64,000 nt of DNA from Cellulophaga sp. RHA19 (GCF_002813425.1 NZ_PHUL01000001.1:1590001-1654000); one strand, 5' to 3'. Positions 17,209 to 26,883 are shown, counted from the first letter of the stretch. Numbers and translations are program-made. The notes: generated by a model not told the origin, from the letters alone.

Positions 17209-18093
17209 ATGACTCATAAAGCCGGATTTGTAAATATTATAGGAAACCCAAATGTGGGTAAATCTACTTTAATGAACGCCTTTGTGGGCGAAAAACTGTC
17301 TATTATTACCTCTAAAGCACAAACTACAAGACATCGTATTTTGGGTATTGTTAATGGTGATGATTTTCAGGTAATACTTTCTGATACTCCAGGAATTATA
17401 AAACCAGCTTATGAATTACAAAGTTCTATGATGGATTTTGTAAAGACTGCTTTTGAAGATGCTGATATTCTTATTTATATGGTAGAAATAGGAGAAAAAG
17501 CATTAAAAGATGAAGCGTTTTTTAATAAGTTGAAAAATAGTAAAATACCGGTACTATTATTATTAAATAAAATTGATGCCTCTGAGCAAGAAAAACTAGA
17601 GGAGCAAGTACAATATTGGCAAGAGCAATTGCCAACTGCAGAAATACACCCAATTTCTGCCTTAATGAACTTTAATGTAAAAGAGGTTTTTCTTAGAATT
17701 ATAGAGTTGTTGCCACTGTCTCCTGCGTACTACCCTAAAGACCAGTTAACAGATAAGCCAGAACGTTTTTTTGTAAACGAAACTATTAGAGAAAAAATAC
17801 TTCAATTTTATAAAAAAGAAGTTCCTTACGCTGTAGAAATAGATACAGAAGAATTTTTTGAAGACGAAGATATTATTAGAATGCGTGCCGTAATTATGGT
17901 AGAAAGAGATTCGCAAAAAGGTATTATTATTGGTCATAAAGGTTCTGCTTTAAAAAGAGTAGGTGTAGAGGCACGTAAAGACTTAGAAAAGTTTTTTGAC
18001 AAGCAAGTACACTTAGAGCTTTATGTTAAGGTAAATAAAAATTGGCGTAGCAATGCAAACCAATTAAAACGTTTTGGTTACAATAAAGGCTAA
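17209..18093 (+). CDS. era: GTPase Era
   Basis: A 294-residue two-domain GTPase that binds the 3' end of 16S rRNA and aids assembly of the 30S subunit. The G domain has GNPNVGKS (12-19), the TTRHR switch I region (39-43), DTPG (59-62) and NKID (about 122). The C-terminal KH domain includes IIIGHKGSALKRVGVEARKDLE, with the GHKG loop. Length is normal for the family. The gene has its own promoter. Confidence 0.97.
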   Translation: MTHKAGFVNIIGNPNVGKSTLMNAFVGEKLSIITSKAQTTRHRILGIVNGDDFQVILSDTPGIIKPAYELQSSMMDFVKTAFEDADILIYMVEIGEKALKDEAFFNKLKNSKIPVLLLLNKIDASEQEKLEEQVQYWQEQLPTAEIHPISALMNFNVKEVFLRIIELLPLSPAYYPKDQLTDKPERFFVNETIREKILQFYKKEVPYAVEIDTEEFFEDEDIIRMRAVIMVERDSQKGIIIGHKGSALKRVGVEARKDLEKFFDKQVHLELYVKVNKNWRSNANQLKRFGYNKG

Positions 18094-18177
18094 AAGCTAA
18101 CCTTTCTTTGTTTTTAAGTTTACAATAAAGTTATATTACATCATCATTTTTGGGAGAACTATATAATCAACCTGAAA

Positions 18178-19695
18178 ATGAAAAAATATGTATTAAGCGC
18201 TGCATTATTTGTAGCGCTGTTTGTTTCTTGTGATAAAGACGATAACAGTGGCGGTGAAACTCCTATAGACACATCTGCCTTAACATTTAATAGAGTTGGT
18301 GGTTTTACCAACGGAACCGGAGATGAAGGTTTTGCAGAAATTAGTGCTTATGACAAGGTTTCTAAAAAACTATTTGTGGTTAACCCTAATAATAACGAAG
18401 TTTCGGTTTGGGATTTATCTTCACCAGAATCACCATCTAAACTAACTCCTATAGCGTTAACAGGTACACCAAATAGTGTGGCAACCTATAATGGATTGCT
18501 TGCGGTTGCAGTAGAAAATGCAAACAAACAAGCAAATGGTAAAATTGTAACCTATAATACAGATACACAAGTTTTAGAGCAATCTTATGCTGCTGGTGCT
18601 TTGCCAGATATGGTAACTTTTAGTCCAGATGGTAAATACATTATTTCTGCTAATGAAGGCGAGCCAAATGATGATTACACTATAGATCCAGAGGGTTCTA
18701 TAACAGTAGTAGACTTAACTAAAAAAGAAGTTGTACAGTTAAGCTTTGCAGGTTTTAATGGTCAGGATATAGACAATAATTTTAGAGTATTTGGTCCTGG
18801 TGCAACTGTTGCGCAAGATATAGAGCCAGAGTATGTAGCGGTTTCTAAAGATAGCAGGTTTGCTTATGTTTCTTTACAAGAGAACAACGGTATGGCTGTA
18901 GTTAACTTAAACTCTAAAAGTATTACTCAGGTTTTTGGTTTAGGTGTTAAAGACCATATGCTAACAGATAATATGTTAGATGCTAGTAATAAAGATGATA
19001 TTGTTGGTAATTTTAAAAACTGGCCAGTAAAAGGTTTTTATATGCCAGATGCTATAACGTATGCATCTATAAACGGAACAGGTTATATTATTTCTGCTAA
19101 CGAGGGAGACTCTAGAGATTATGATGGCTATTCTGAAGAAGAACGTGTTAAAGATGTAACATTAGACCCTACAGTTTTTCCTAACGCTGCAGACCTTCAA
19201 TTAAATGAAAATTTAGGTCGACTTAAAATTACTACGGCAAATGGTGACACAGACAATGATGGTGATTTTGATGAGCTGTATTCATACGGTGCAAGATCTT
19301 TTACAATTTGGAATACAGATGGATCTTTAGTTTATGATAGCGGAGATGCTATTGGCAAAAAAACATTAGAAGTTAATCCTGCTTATTTTAATGCAGATGA
19401 GGGTGAAGCAGATGGCAGAAGTGATGATAAAGGTGCAGAACCAGAGTCTGTAGCTACTTTAAAAATAGGAGATGCAACATTATTGTTTGTAGGCTTAGAA
19501 CGCACAGGTGGCGTAATGGTTTACGATATTACAAACCCTGCAGCTCCAGAATATGTACATTGGATTTTTAATGGTAGTGATGTGGCTCCTGAGGGTTTAC
19601 TAACTGTATCTGCAGAAGATAGTCCGTCTGGAGAAAATTTAGTTATAATAACTAACGAGGTTTCTAACACCGTATCTATTTACGAAATAAAATAA
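18178..19695 (+). CDS. Choice-of-anchor I family lipoprotein (beta-propeller)
   Basis: The 505-residue precursor has a lipoprotein signal ending FVSC (Cys at about 19) followed by DKDDNSGGE. The body has the repeated propeller strands of the choice-of-anchor I family, including PDMVTFSPDGKYIISANEGEPNDDY, IEPEYVAVSKDSRFAYVSLQENN, YIISANEGDSRDY and the late GAEPESVATLKIGD and VAPEGLL. Relatives are sometimes annotated as alkaline phosphatase or esterase-like, but no catalytic residues for those are evident. It is likely a cell-surface or periplasmic protein. A terminator shared with the convergent gene follows. Confidence 0.82.
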   Translation: MKKYVLSAALFVALFVSCDKDDNSGGETPIDTSALTFNRVGGFTNGTGDEGFAEISAYDKVSKKLFVVNPNNNEVSVWDLSSPESPSKLTPIALTGTPNSVATYNGLLAVAVENANKQANGKIVTYNTDTQVLEQSYAAGALPDMVTFSPDGKYIISANEGEPNDDYTIDPEGSITVVDLTKKEVVQLSFAGFNGQDIDNNFRVFGPGATVAQDIEPEYVAVSKDSRFAYVSLQENNGMAVVNLNSKSITQVFGLGVKDHMLTDNMLDASNKDDIVGNFKNWPVKGFYMPDAITYASINGTGYIISANEGDSRDYDGYSEEERVKDVTLDPTVFPNAADLQLNENLGRLKITTANGDTDNDGDFDELYSYGARSFTIWNTDGSLVYDSGDAIGKKTLEVNPAYFNADEGEADGRSDDKGAEPESVATLKIGDATLLFVGLERTGGVMVYDITNPAAPEYVHWIFNGSDVAPEGLLTVSAEDSPSGENLVIITNEVSNTVSIYEIK

Positions 19696-19712
19696 GTTGT
19701 AATTTATATTCT

Positions 19713-19760
19713 AAAAAAATTCTTAATAGCTACTTATAGTAGTTGTTAGGGATTTTTTTT
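19713..19760. terminator. Bidirectional terminator between convergent genes
   Basis: A long imperfect stem (about 19 pairs, several G-U) around a TAT loop is flanked by an A run and a T run, and lies between the convergent choice-of-anchor I and membrane protein genes. Confidence 0.65.
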
Positions 19761-20259
19761 ATGCAGTACACTCAGCAATAGTTTGCTGCATAAAAGCATA
19801 AAGTTCATTCATTTGTGGCTTTCCCTTTTGTTTTCCTATACGACCAAAAATATATAAAGACACCCAAATAATACTCATAAAAATTATACTAGTTAGTTGT
19901 AAAAAGTAAGATTTGTTTAAAGACCAATTTGTGTATCCCCAAATGGAAAAAATTAGAAAAGCAATTGCTATAGCAAAATGAATAAACATAAAAAAGGTCC
20001 ATAATGAAGGGTTGGGACCAAAAACACCATAAATTTTGCAACTTTCTTTATTAATACTATCTAGTTCTAAATGAAGTTGTGGAGACCAAAAGTGAATGTT
20101 TTTAGGTTTAATTTTTAAAAAGAGGTGCTCATCTAATCGTTTGCAAGTAATATCGTTACTGTTTGTGTTTTCAAACTGATGAAGAATTATACTGCTTGGA
20201 TGGTCTAATTTTAGCTGAAATCTAGGCCTTAAAACAATGTCGTTAGGTAATGTTTTCAT
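19759..20259 (-). CDS. Membrane protein of unknown function
   Basis: A 166-residue protein without a recognised family. The first 80 residues are soluble (FQLKLDHPSSIILHQFENTN and similar strands), followed by two membrane helices at about 85-107 and 120-142 and a short cytoplasmic-type tail (GKQKGKPQMNELYAFMQQTI). It diverges from der and shares a terminator region with the lipoprotein gene before it. No role can be assigned. Confidence 0.6.
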   Translation of the reverse strand: MKTLPNDIVLRPRFQLKLDHPSSIILHQFENTNSNDITCKRLDEHLFLKIKPKNIHFWSPQLHLELDSINKESCKIYGVFGPNPSLWTFFMFIHFAIAIAFLIFSIWGYTNWSLNKSYFLQLTSIIFMSIIWVSLYIFGRIGKQKGKPQMNELYAFMQQTIAECTA

Positions 20260-20312
20260 TATGTAAATAGATAGTAAACAAAAAGATACTGTTTTTCTTC
20301 AGATATTAATAG

Positions 20313-20320
20313 TACTTTTG
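20313..20320 (+). promoter_or_regulatory. Candidate -7 element of der
   Basis: TACTTTTG fits TAnnTTTG, 15 bases before the ATG at 20336. No clear TTG was seen at -33. The TTG inside it, an in-frame possible start codon, would lie upstream of the transcript start. Confidence 0.5.
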
Positions 20321-20335
20321 CAAAAAAATAAAAGA

Positions 20336-21640
20336 ATGAGTGCTATTGTTGCCATCGTAGGAAGACCAAATGTAGGGAAGTCCACTTTTTTTAATAGATT
20401 AATTCAACGTAGAGAAGCAATTGTAGATGCTGTTAGTGGTGTTACAAGAGATCGTCACTACGGTAAAAGTGATTGGAATGGAGTTGAGTTTTCTCTAATA
20501 GACACTGGTGGGTACGTATTAGGAAGTGAAGATGTTTTTGAAGCAGAGATTGATAAGCAAGTAGAATTAGCTATAGATGAAGCAGATGCTATTATCTTTA
20601 TGGTAGACGTAGAGTCTGGCGTAACAGGTATGGATGAAGATGTAGCTAAATTGTTGCGTAGAGTAGATAAGCCAACTTTTTTAGTGGTAAATAAGGTAGA
20701 TAACTCTAAAAGAGCAGAAGACGCTGTTGAGTTTTATTCACTTGGTTTAGGAGAGTATTATACTATTGCCAGTATTAATGGTAGTGGAACAGGAGATTTG
20801 TTAGATGCTGTTGTAAAAGTACTTCCAGAAAAAGAACAAGAAAATGATGATTTACCTAGGTTTGCTGTAGTAGGTAGGCCAAATGCTGGTAAGTCTTCAT
20901 TTATAAACGCCTTAATTGGTGAAGAAAGATACATTGTAACAGATGTTGCTGGTACTACCAGAGACAGTATAGATACAAAGTACAACAGATTTGGTTTTGA
21001 GTTTAACTTGGTAGATACTGCTGGTATCCGTAGAAAAGCTAAAGTAAAAGAAGACTTAGAATTTTATTCTGTAATGCGTTCTGTTAGAGCTATAGAGCAC
21101 GCAGATGTTTGTATTTTAATGTTAGATGCTACTCGTGGTTTTGATGGTCAGGTAGAGAATATTTTTTGGTTAGCACAGCGTAACAATAAAGGTGTTGTTA
21201 TTTTGGTAAACAAATGGGATTTGGTAGAAGATAAAGAAACCAATTCTATAAAAGAATATACTACACGTATTAAGCAAGCTATAGAGCCTTTTACAGATGT
21301 GCCAATTATATTTGTATCTGTACTTACCAAACAACGTATTTTTAAAGCTATAGAAACAGCTGTAGAGGTTTATAATAATAGAGCTAGAAAAATACAGACA
21401 CGTAAGTTTAATGACGTTATGTTACCTATTATAGAAAACTATCCGCCACCAGCGTATAAAGGTAAGTTTGTTAAAATTAAGTTTTGTACACAACTACCAA
21501 CGCCTTATCCGCAGTTTGCATTTTTCTGTAATTTACCACAGTATGTACGTGATCCTTATAAGCGTTTCTTAGAAAATAAATTAAGAGAAAATTTTAATTT
21601 TGAAGGAGTGCCTATTTCTGTATTTATGCGTAAAAAATAA
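20336..21640 (+). CDS. der: Ribosome-associated GTPase Der (EngA)
   Basis: The 434-residue protein has the two tandem G domains that define Der, needed for 50S subunit assembly. Domain 1 carries GRPNVGKS (9-16) and DTGG; domain 2 carries GRPNAGKS (near 180), DTAG and NKWD. A KH-like C-terminal domain follows ([48 protein letters not shown]). ATG 20336 is chosen over TTG 20318 because the latter lies inside the -7 promoter element and adds residues not seen in the family. Confidence 0.96.
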   Translation: MSAIVAIVGRPNVGKSTFFNRLIQRREAIVDAVSGVTRDRHYGKSDWNGVEFSLIDTGGYVLGSEDVFEAEIDKQVELAIDEADAIIFMVDVESGVTGMDEDVAKLLRRVDKPTFLVVNKVDNSKRAEDAVEFYSLGLGEYYTIASINGSGTGDLLDAVVKVLPEKEQENDDLPRFAVVGRPNAGKSSFINALIGEERYIVTDVAGTTRDSIDTKYNRFGFEFNLVDTAGIRRKAKVKEDLEFYSVMRSVRAIEHADVCILMLDATRGFDGQVENIFWLAQRNNKGVVILVNKWDLVEDKETNSIKEYTTRIKQAIEPFTDVPIIFVSVLTKQRIFKAIETAVEVYNNRARKIQTRKFNDVMLPIIENYPPPAYKGKFVKIKFCTQLPTPYPQFAFFCNLPQYVRDPYKRFLENKLRENFNFEGVPISVFMRKK

Positions 21641-21679
21641 ATATAAGTACAAGTATATTTAAGTTTAGTTGTTAGCGGT

Positions 21680-22705
21680 TTATCCCTTAAAGGTAGATTC
21701 TCTAACAACTAAATTTGTTTTTACCTCTATGGTTTTGGTTTGCATAGTTTCTTTTGGGTTTAATATTTCGTGCAATAAATAATTAACAGCAGTTGCGCCA
21801 ATTTTACTTCCTGGTTGGTTTATGGTTGTTAAACTTGGAGATATTATAGTAGATTTAACAGAGTTACTAAAACCAACAACCGCAATTTCATTAGGAATAT
21901 TAATGTTTAAGGTTTTTAGGGTTTGTATAGCTCCAATTGCTGCATTGTCTGTAATGGCAAAAATAGCATCTGGTCTATTTTTCATACTAGCAATTTGTCT
22001 TGTTATTCTTTTTCCGCTTTCTAATGATACTCCTTCTGCGCTAAAAATTAAATCGTCATTAATTGGTAAGTTGTTACTAGTTAATGCACGTTTATAGCCA
22101 GCTAATCTTGTTCTTGAGTTATAAGAGTTTTCTGTTTCTTTTAAAATAGCAATTCTCTTTTTGCCTAAACCAATTAAATGCTCTACTGCATTAAAAGATG
22201 CTTCTTCATCATCTATTACAATTTGTGAGCAAGGTATTTTATCAGAAACTTTATCAAACAAAACAAGTGGTATACGTTCTAATATACTTAATATAGAGTC
22301 TACAGATTTTGTTTTTCTGGCTAAAGACATAAGTACGCCGTCTACTCCAAACTGTATCATAGTTTGCAGCATTTCAAACTGTTTCTCTTCGTTGTTTTTA
22401 GATTCAGATATAATTACTCTGTATCCTAAAGTTTCTGCTTGGGTTAAAATGCCTTTTAAAATAGTAGCAGTAAAGCTGTGACAAATGTTAGGAACAACAA
22501 CACCTAATGTATTTGTCTTTTTTGCTCTAAATCCTTTGGCAAAAAGATTGGGAATGTAGTTGAGCTCTTTTGCTAAATCTTTAACTTTTTTAATTGTAGC
22601 AGGACTAATATCAGGATGATTGTTTAAAGCTCTGGAAACTGTTGATACAGATACATTTAGTCTTTTTGATAGCTCTTTTAGCGTGATATTTACTTTTTTA
22701 GCCAT
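21680..22705 (-). CDS. LacI-family transcriptional regulator of the adjacent uptake operon
   Basis: The 341-residue protein has the LacI N-terminal helix-turn-helix (about 5-30: ITLKELSKRLNVSVSTVSRALNNHPDIS) with hinge helix, then a periplasmic-binding-protein-like sensor domain (LGVVVPNICHSFTATIL, GVDGVLMSLARKTKS, DAIFAITDNAAIGAIQ, INIPNEIAVVGFSNS). It is divergent from the TonB receptor-GH63-symporter-glycerate kinase operon, with three palindromes in the space between. It would sense an intermediate or the sugar itself and control that operon, by repression or, as often in Bacteroidota, activation; the ligand is inferred from context only. Confidence 0.9.
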   Translation of the reverse strand: MAKKVNITLKELSKRLNVSVSTVSRALNNHPDISPATIKKVKDLAKELNYIPNLFAKGFRAKKTNTLGVVVPNICHSFTATILKGILTQAETLGYRVIISESKNNEEKQFEMLQTMIQFGVDGVLMSLARKTKSVDSILSILERIPLVLFDKVSDKIPCSQIVIDDEEASFNAVEHLIGLGKKRIAILKETENSYNSRTRLAGYKRALTSNNLPINDDLIFSAEGVSLESGKRITRQIASMKNRPDAIFAITDNAAIGAIQTLKTLNINIPNEIAVVGFSNSVKSTIISPSLTTINQPGSKIGATAVNYLLHEILNPKETMQTKTIEVKTNLVVRESTFKG

Positions 22706-22750
22706 TTACTTTGGGGTTTGTAAGTTAATATACTCAAAAAAAAGTGTTTA

Positions 22751-22764
22751 TGCAATCGATTGCA
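22751..22764. promoter_or_regulatory. Candidate LacI operator 1
   Basis: TGCAATCGATTGCA is a perfect 14-base palindrome with the central CG common in LacI-family sites. Confidence 0.65.
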
Positions 22765-22774
22765 CAAACGTTTG
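22765..22774. promoter_or_regulatory. Candidate LacI operator 2
   Basis: CAAACGTTTG is a perfect 10-base palindrome with central CG, directly abutting operator 1. It resembles typical LacI/GalR family half sites (CAAACG). Confidence 0.55.
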
Positions 22775-22779
22775 CGTTA

Positions 22780-22795
22780 TTTTATTGCAATAAAA
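22780..22795. promoter_or_regulatory. Candidate regulatory palindrome 3
   Basis: TTTTATTGCAATAAAA is a perfect 16-base palindrome. It shares ATTGCA with operator 1 but lacks the central CG, so it may bind the same regulator weakly or another protein. Confidence 0.45.
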
Positions 22796-22892
22796 CTATT
22801 GATTTGTTGAGAATCACCTTATAAATTTACTTCACAATTGTACATTTTATAAATAACTGACAACAAACTTAAACTTATTAAAACTCAACAAA

Positions 22893-25487
22893 ATGAAAAA
22901 TTTAATTATTGCATTCGCATTAATTTTTAGCATTACAGGAGTGTTTGGACAAACAGATATCTCTGGTACGGTTAAAGATTCAGATGGAGTTCCGGTAGAT
23001 GGAGCTAATATTATTATAAAAGGAACAAGTGAAGGGACAACATCAGATTTTGATGGTAATTACACATTTAATACTAGTTTAAGTGGCTCGCAAATAATAA
23101 GAGTTACTTATATAGGGTATACTACAATAGAAAAAACTGTTAACTTATCTGGTTCTTCAGTTACATTAAATTTTGTTTTAAATGCAGACGGACAACAGTT
23201 AGATGAGGTTTTACTAACAGCAACATCAACCAGAAGGTCCCAAAAAGAAACACCTTTATCTGTAACCTCTTTGGGGGCAAAACAATTAGCAAAAGTAAAT
23301 ACAAGTAGCCAGGCAGACGTATTGCGTAGTGTGCCAGGTATTACCGCAGAAGGTGGTGGTGGTGAGGTAGCGTCTAACATTTTTGTAAGAGGTTTGCCTT
23401 CTGGTGGTCAATACCAGTTTAATCCATTACAAATAGATGGTATGCCAGTATTAAGCACATTTGGTTTAAACTCATCTGCTCATGATGTATATTTTAGGAA
23501 CGATATAGGCATAAAAAGTTTAGAATTTGTGCGTGGTGGTTCTTCAATTTTATACGGAGTTGGTTCTGTTGCGGGTATTATAAATTATACTAGTATTACA
23601 GGAACAGTTCAACAAAAAACAACATTAAGAACCGAGTTTGGTAGCAACTCTAGATACAAAGCAGATTTTGTTACTAGTGGTCCTTTAGGCGGAGAAGATT
23701 CTAAAACCTTTTACGCACTATCTGGATTTTATAGATATGATGAAGGGCCAATTATTACAGGTTTGCCAACAGAAGGTTTTCAGTTAAGAGGTAATATTAA
23801 GCACGTAACAGAAAAAGGTTCTATTACAATATCTGGTCAGTATATAGATGATCAGGTGCAATTTTTCTTGCCTTACCCATTAGAGGGTGGTTCTAGAGAA
23901 AGACCAAATGGAAATAACGGAGATGAAATTTTTACACTGCAAACTGCAGATGCACAAGACATATCTTACAGAACTCCAGATGGTATATACACGTCTCCAA
24001 TACAAGACGGAGTATCTACAAAGGGGTCTTACATTATGGCAGATTTTAAACATAGGTTTGATGATAGTTTTAAGTTAGATGCAAAATTACGTTACTCTAA
24101 ATACGCACATCAGTTTAACTTATTTTTAGATGGTAGCGGTGTAGGCGGAGCAAAAGTTGTAGAAACACAACAAGAGTATTTAGATGCAAGAGGCTTAGCA
24201 AGCGGAGATTTTACATACTTAAACGGGCAACCTTTAGATGCAGATGCATTACTTTTTGAAAACAGAATTTTAGACAGAGATAGACCGCTACGTGAGTTAA
24301 TGGCAGACATTAAATTAACAAAGTCTATAGATATACACAATATTACTTTTGGTACATTCTTTTCTAGATCAGAAGCAGGAGATTTTAATGTTATTACTAG
24401 GTATTTAGGAGAATACAACAACAGGCCAAGTTTGGTTAATGTATCAGATTACAGTGTAAACGGTGTTACAAACAGAGGTTTAGCATATACAAATCGTAAT
24501 ATTTCTAGTAATAAAATAGCTGCATTTATAGCAGATGAAATTAAACTAGATCGTTGGAACTTAGATTTTGGTATTAGATATGAGAGAGCTTCTGGTGATA
24601 TTGAAAACGAAGGTACAGCATCTTACCTTGTAGATAATACAGGTATTGCTGGTTTAGATAATGTAACTTGGGGAGATGGTAGCTATACTAGAGGTCATGT
24701 ATACGCAGATGATTTTGCTGTTGCTTTAGCAGCTTTGTATAAAGTAAATGATAACTTAAGTGTATATGGTAACTTTTCTAGAGGATACTTTTTTCCAGAG
24801 TTAAGAGGTACAAAGTTTGATGCTTTAGGAAATCCTTCATCATACGACACAGAGAAAATTCTTCAAGGAGAATTAGGTGTTAAATATGGCGTTCCTGGTT
24901 TTTCTGCAACTGCAGCGTTATATAATGTTAGTTTAAAAGACAGGCGCTCTGTAAGTTTTGTTAATGCTCCAGGAGGTGGTTTTTTAGAAGAAGTAGATAA
25001 GCAAGACTCTAATACATATGGTTTTGAAGGTACTTGGAACTGGAGTTTTGCAGATAACTTTGCTTTTACAGGTTCTTTTACATACCAAGATCATGAGATT
25101 ACAAAGTCAGAGAACGACCCAACTATAGAGGGTAACGAGTTAAGAAGACAACCAAATGTTATTAGTGCTTTGGGCCTTAGTTATGATGATGCTAAGCTAG
25201 ATGCTAGTTTTGATTTTAACTACACAGGTAAAAAGTTTACTAATGAAACAAATACAATAGAATTAGACGCAATAGGTATTTCTAATCTTAATTTAGGATA
25301 TACTTTTAGTTTAAGTGAAGAAGGAGAAACATTAAGAGTAGGTACGCAAGTATTTAATTTGTTTAATTCAGATGGCGTAACAGAAGGCTCACCAAGGTTA
25401 GGTAATAACCAAACAGATGAAGAGTTTTTTGTAGGTCGTCCAGTGTTGCCAACAAGAGTATTTTTAAACGCAACATTCAATTTCTAA
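22893..25487 (+). CDS. TonB-dependent outer-membrane receptor of the glycosylglycerate-type operon
   Basis: The 864-residue precursor has a signal peptide (1-19, ending VFGQ), a CarboxypepD_reg-like domain (about 21-100, ISGTVKDSDGVPVDGANIIIKGT), a plug domain (about 110-235, with QADVLRSVPGITAEG, FVRGLPSGG, VRGGSSILYGVGSVAGIINY) and a beta barrel ending in the aromatic residue of NATFNF. It lacks the SusC-specific segments and no SusD partner follows, so it is a classical stand-alone receptor suited to a small substrate. It is the first gene of the operon; a strong hairpin separates it from the hydrolase gene. Substrate assignment is inference from the neighbours. Confidence 0.9.
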   Translation: MKNLIIAFALIFSITGVFGQTDISGTVKDSDGVPVDGANIIIKGTSEGTTSDFDGNYTFNTSLSGSQIIRVTYIGYTTIEKTVNLSGSSVTLNFVLNADGQQLDEVLLTATSTRRSQKETPLSVTSLGAKQLAKVNTSSQADVLRSVPGITAEGGGGEVASNIFVRGLPSGGQYQFNPLQIDGMPVLSTFGLNSSAHDVYFRNDIGIKSLEFVRGGSSILYGVGSVAGIINYTSITGTVQQKTTLRTEFGSNSRYKADFVTSGPLGGEDSKTFYALSGFYRYDEGPIITGLPTEGFQLRGNIKHVTEKGSITISGQYIDDQVQFFLPYPLEGGSRERPNGNNGDEIFTLQTADAQDISYRTPDGIYTSPIQDGVSTKGSYIMADFKHRFDDSFKLDAKLRYSKYAHQFNLFLDGSGVGGAKVVETQQEYLDARGLASGDFTYLNGQPLDADALLFENRILDRDRPLRELMADIKLTKSIDIHNITFGTFFSRSEAGDFNVITRYLGEYNNRPSLVNVSDYSVNGVTNRGLAYTNRNISSNKIAAFIADEIKLDRWNLDFGIRYERASGDIENEGTASYLVDNTGIAGLDNVTWGDGSYTRGHVYADDFAVALAALYKVNDNLSVYGNFSRGYFFPELRGTKFDALGNPSSYDTEKILQGELGVKYGVPGFSATAALYNVSLKDRRSVSFVNAPGGGFLEEVDKQDSNTYGFEGTWNWSFADNFAFTGSFTYQDHEITKSENDPTIEGNELRRQPNVISALGLSYDDAKLDASFDFNYTGKKFTNETNTIELDAIGISNLNLGYTFSLSEEGETLRVGTQVFNLFNSDGVTEGSPRLGNNQTDEEFFVGRPVLPTRVFLNATFNF

Positions 25488-25520
25488 GTTAGTAGTTTTT
25501 TGTTTATAATTATTAAAAAC

Positions 25521-25549
25521 ACATTGGCGGCAGTCAGTGCCGCCAGTGT
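25521..25549 (+). promoter_or_regulatory. Intercistronic hairpin inside the operon
   Basis: An extended 12-bp stem (core TGGCGGCA/TGCCGCCA, perfect) closes a 5-base loop GTCAG. It is by far the most GC-rich spot in the surrounding spacer and lacks a strong T run, so it is more likely an mRNA-stabilising or processing element, or a partial terminator, than a full stop. Confidence 0.7.
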
Positions 25550-25569
25550 GTTTAATTCAACATTTTTTT

Positions 25570-26871
25570 ATGAAAGAGAGGTTAATATCACAAGCCATTA
25601 ATGTATTAGAGGAAAATTTTCAACCAGGAGGGTTTACAATTCCGTGTAAAGGATTGTATCCTTTTCAATGGAAATGGGATAGCGGTTTTATAGCCATTGG
25701 TCAGGCTTATTATGATGTGTCTAAAGCAAAGCAAGAAATTTCTACTTTGTTAGATGCGCAATGGGATAATGGTTTTATACCACACATTGTTTTTCATAAC
25801 GAGAGTGATACCTACTTTCCAGGAGCAGATGTGCACAGATCAGATTTAAGTCCTGTGTCATCTAAAAAGTACAAGTCAACAGGAATGACACAACCTCCTG
25901 TTACTGGTTTTGTGCTAGAAGAAATGTATAGAATAGCAAAAGACAAAGAAGATATGTTTGGCTATATAAAAAGTCAAATAGACAAGGTTTATGACAACCA
26001 TAAGTATTTTTATCAAAACAGAGATGTAAATGATGAAGGGTTGGTCTTTATTTACCACAATTGGGAATCTGGAACAGATAACTCTCCTATTTGGGATGAT
26101 ATTTGGAAAACAATGAACCCTCCAGATTATACTTTTGAACGTAGAGACACTACACACGTAGATGCATCACAAAGACCAAGTAAAAGAGAGTATGATCATT
26201 ATTTGTATATCATAGAAATAGCTAAAGAGCATAATTATAACGATGCTAAAATAGCAGAGTTATCTCCTTTTTTAGTAATAGACCCATTATTTAATGCTAT
26301 GTTAATAAAGTCTAATCAAGCATTAATTAACTTGTATACACTTATTGGTGATAATGATGATAAAATAGCACAACTTGTAAAATGGCAAGGAAAAAGTATA
26401 AAAGGCTTTAACAAAAAGTTGTGGGATAAAGATTTAGGTGCTTATGTACACTATGATTTAAGAAAGGATAAACCAATAAGTTTTGTAACATCATCATCTT
26501 TTTCTCCTTTGTTTGCAAACATACCAAGTAAAGAGAGAGCAGATATTTTGGTAAATACAATGATGACAAAATTTGGAGGAGAAGATAAGTACTTATGTGC
26601 TTCTTTTGATCCAGAAAGTGATCGTTTTGACCCTAAAAAATACTGGAGAGGTCCTGTTTGGATTAATATGAACTGGATTTTGTTCTACGGATTAAAAAAT
26701 TACGAGTACAATAATATTGCAGATCGCATAAAAGAAGATTCTATAGAGCTTATTGAAAAATTTGGCTTTTACGAGTATTTTAACTGTAAAAAAGGAACAG
26801 AGGATGCTGGTTATGGCGGAGATAATTTTTCATGGAGTGCAGCATTGCTTATAGATTTTTTAAATAATTAA
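25570..26871 (+). CDS. GH63-type glycoside hydrolase, probable mannosylglycerate/glucosylglycerate hydrolase
   Basis: A 433-residue protein without signal peptide, so cytoplasmic. ATG 25570 is chosen over a GTG at 25537 that lies within the hairpin. It has the (alpha/alpha)6-barrel pattern of GH63/GH37 enzymes, with QWKWDSGFIAIG (33-44), QWDNGFIPH (64-72), HNWESGTDNSP (163-173, Asp170 the likely catalytic acid), YWRGPVWINMNWIL and the C-terminal EYF...GGDNFSWSAAL (a Glu here, probably 402, the likely base). Size and motifs fit bacterial mannosylglycerate and glucosylglycerate hydrolases, which release hexose and glycerate. The glycerate kinase in the same operon supports this choice over trehalase or alpha-glucosidase. 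The specific sugar cannot be decided. Confidence 0.8.
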   Translation: MKERLISQAINVLEENFQPGGFTIPCKGLYPFQWKWDSGFIAIGQAYYDVSKAKQEISTLLDAQWDNGFIPHIVFHNESDTYFPGADVHRSDLSPVSSKKYKSTGMTQPPVTGFVLEEMYRIAKDKEDMFGYIKSQIDKVYDNHKYFYQNRDVNDEGLVFIYHNWESGTDNSPIWDDIWKTMNPPDYTFERRDTTHVDASQRPSKREYDHYLYIIEIAKEHNYNDAKIAELSPFLVIDPLFNAMLIKSNQALINLYTLIGDNDDKIAQLVKWQGKSIKGFNKKLWDKDLGAYVHYDLRKDKPISFVTSSSFSPLFANIPSKERADILVNTMMTKFGGEDKYLCASFDPESDRFDPKKYWRGPVWINMNWILFYGLKNYEYNNIADRIKEDSIELIEKFGFYEYFNCKKGTEDAGYGGDNFSWSAALLIDFLNN

Positions 26872-26883
26872 TTAAACCAGAGT

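Larger units (their letters stand above)
22706..22892. promoter_or_regulatory. Divergent regulatory region of the glycosylglycerate-type locus
   Basis: The 187-base spacer between the LacI-type gene and the TonB receptor gene holds the three palindromes listed separately within 45 bases, nearer to the regulator gene. No perfect TAnnTTTG element was found for either gene; TAAATTTA around 22823 is a near match on the plus strand. Confidence 0.6.

Noticed and set aside
22893..25487. SusC identity for the receptor of the glycosylglycerate-type operon
   Set aside because: It lacks the SusC-specific plug segments, is shorter, and no SusD gene follows.
25570..26871. Trehalase or alpha-glucosidase as the identity of the GH63-type enzyme
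   Set aside because: The glycerate kinase in the same operon and the short, cytoplasmic form favour a glycosylglycerate hydrolase. The alternative is not fully excluded.
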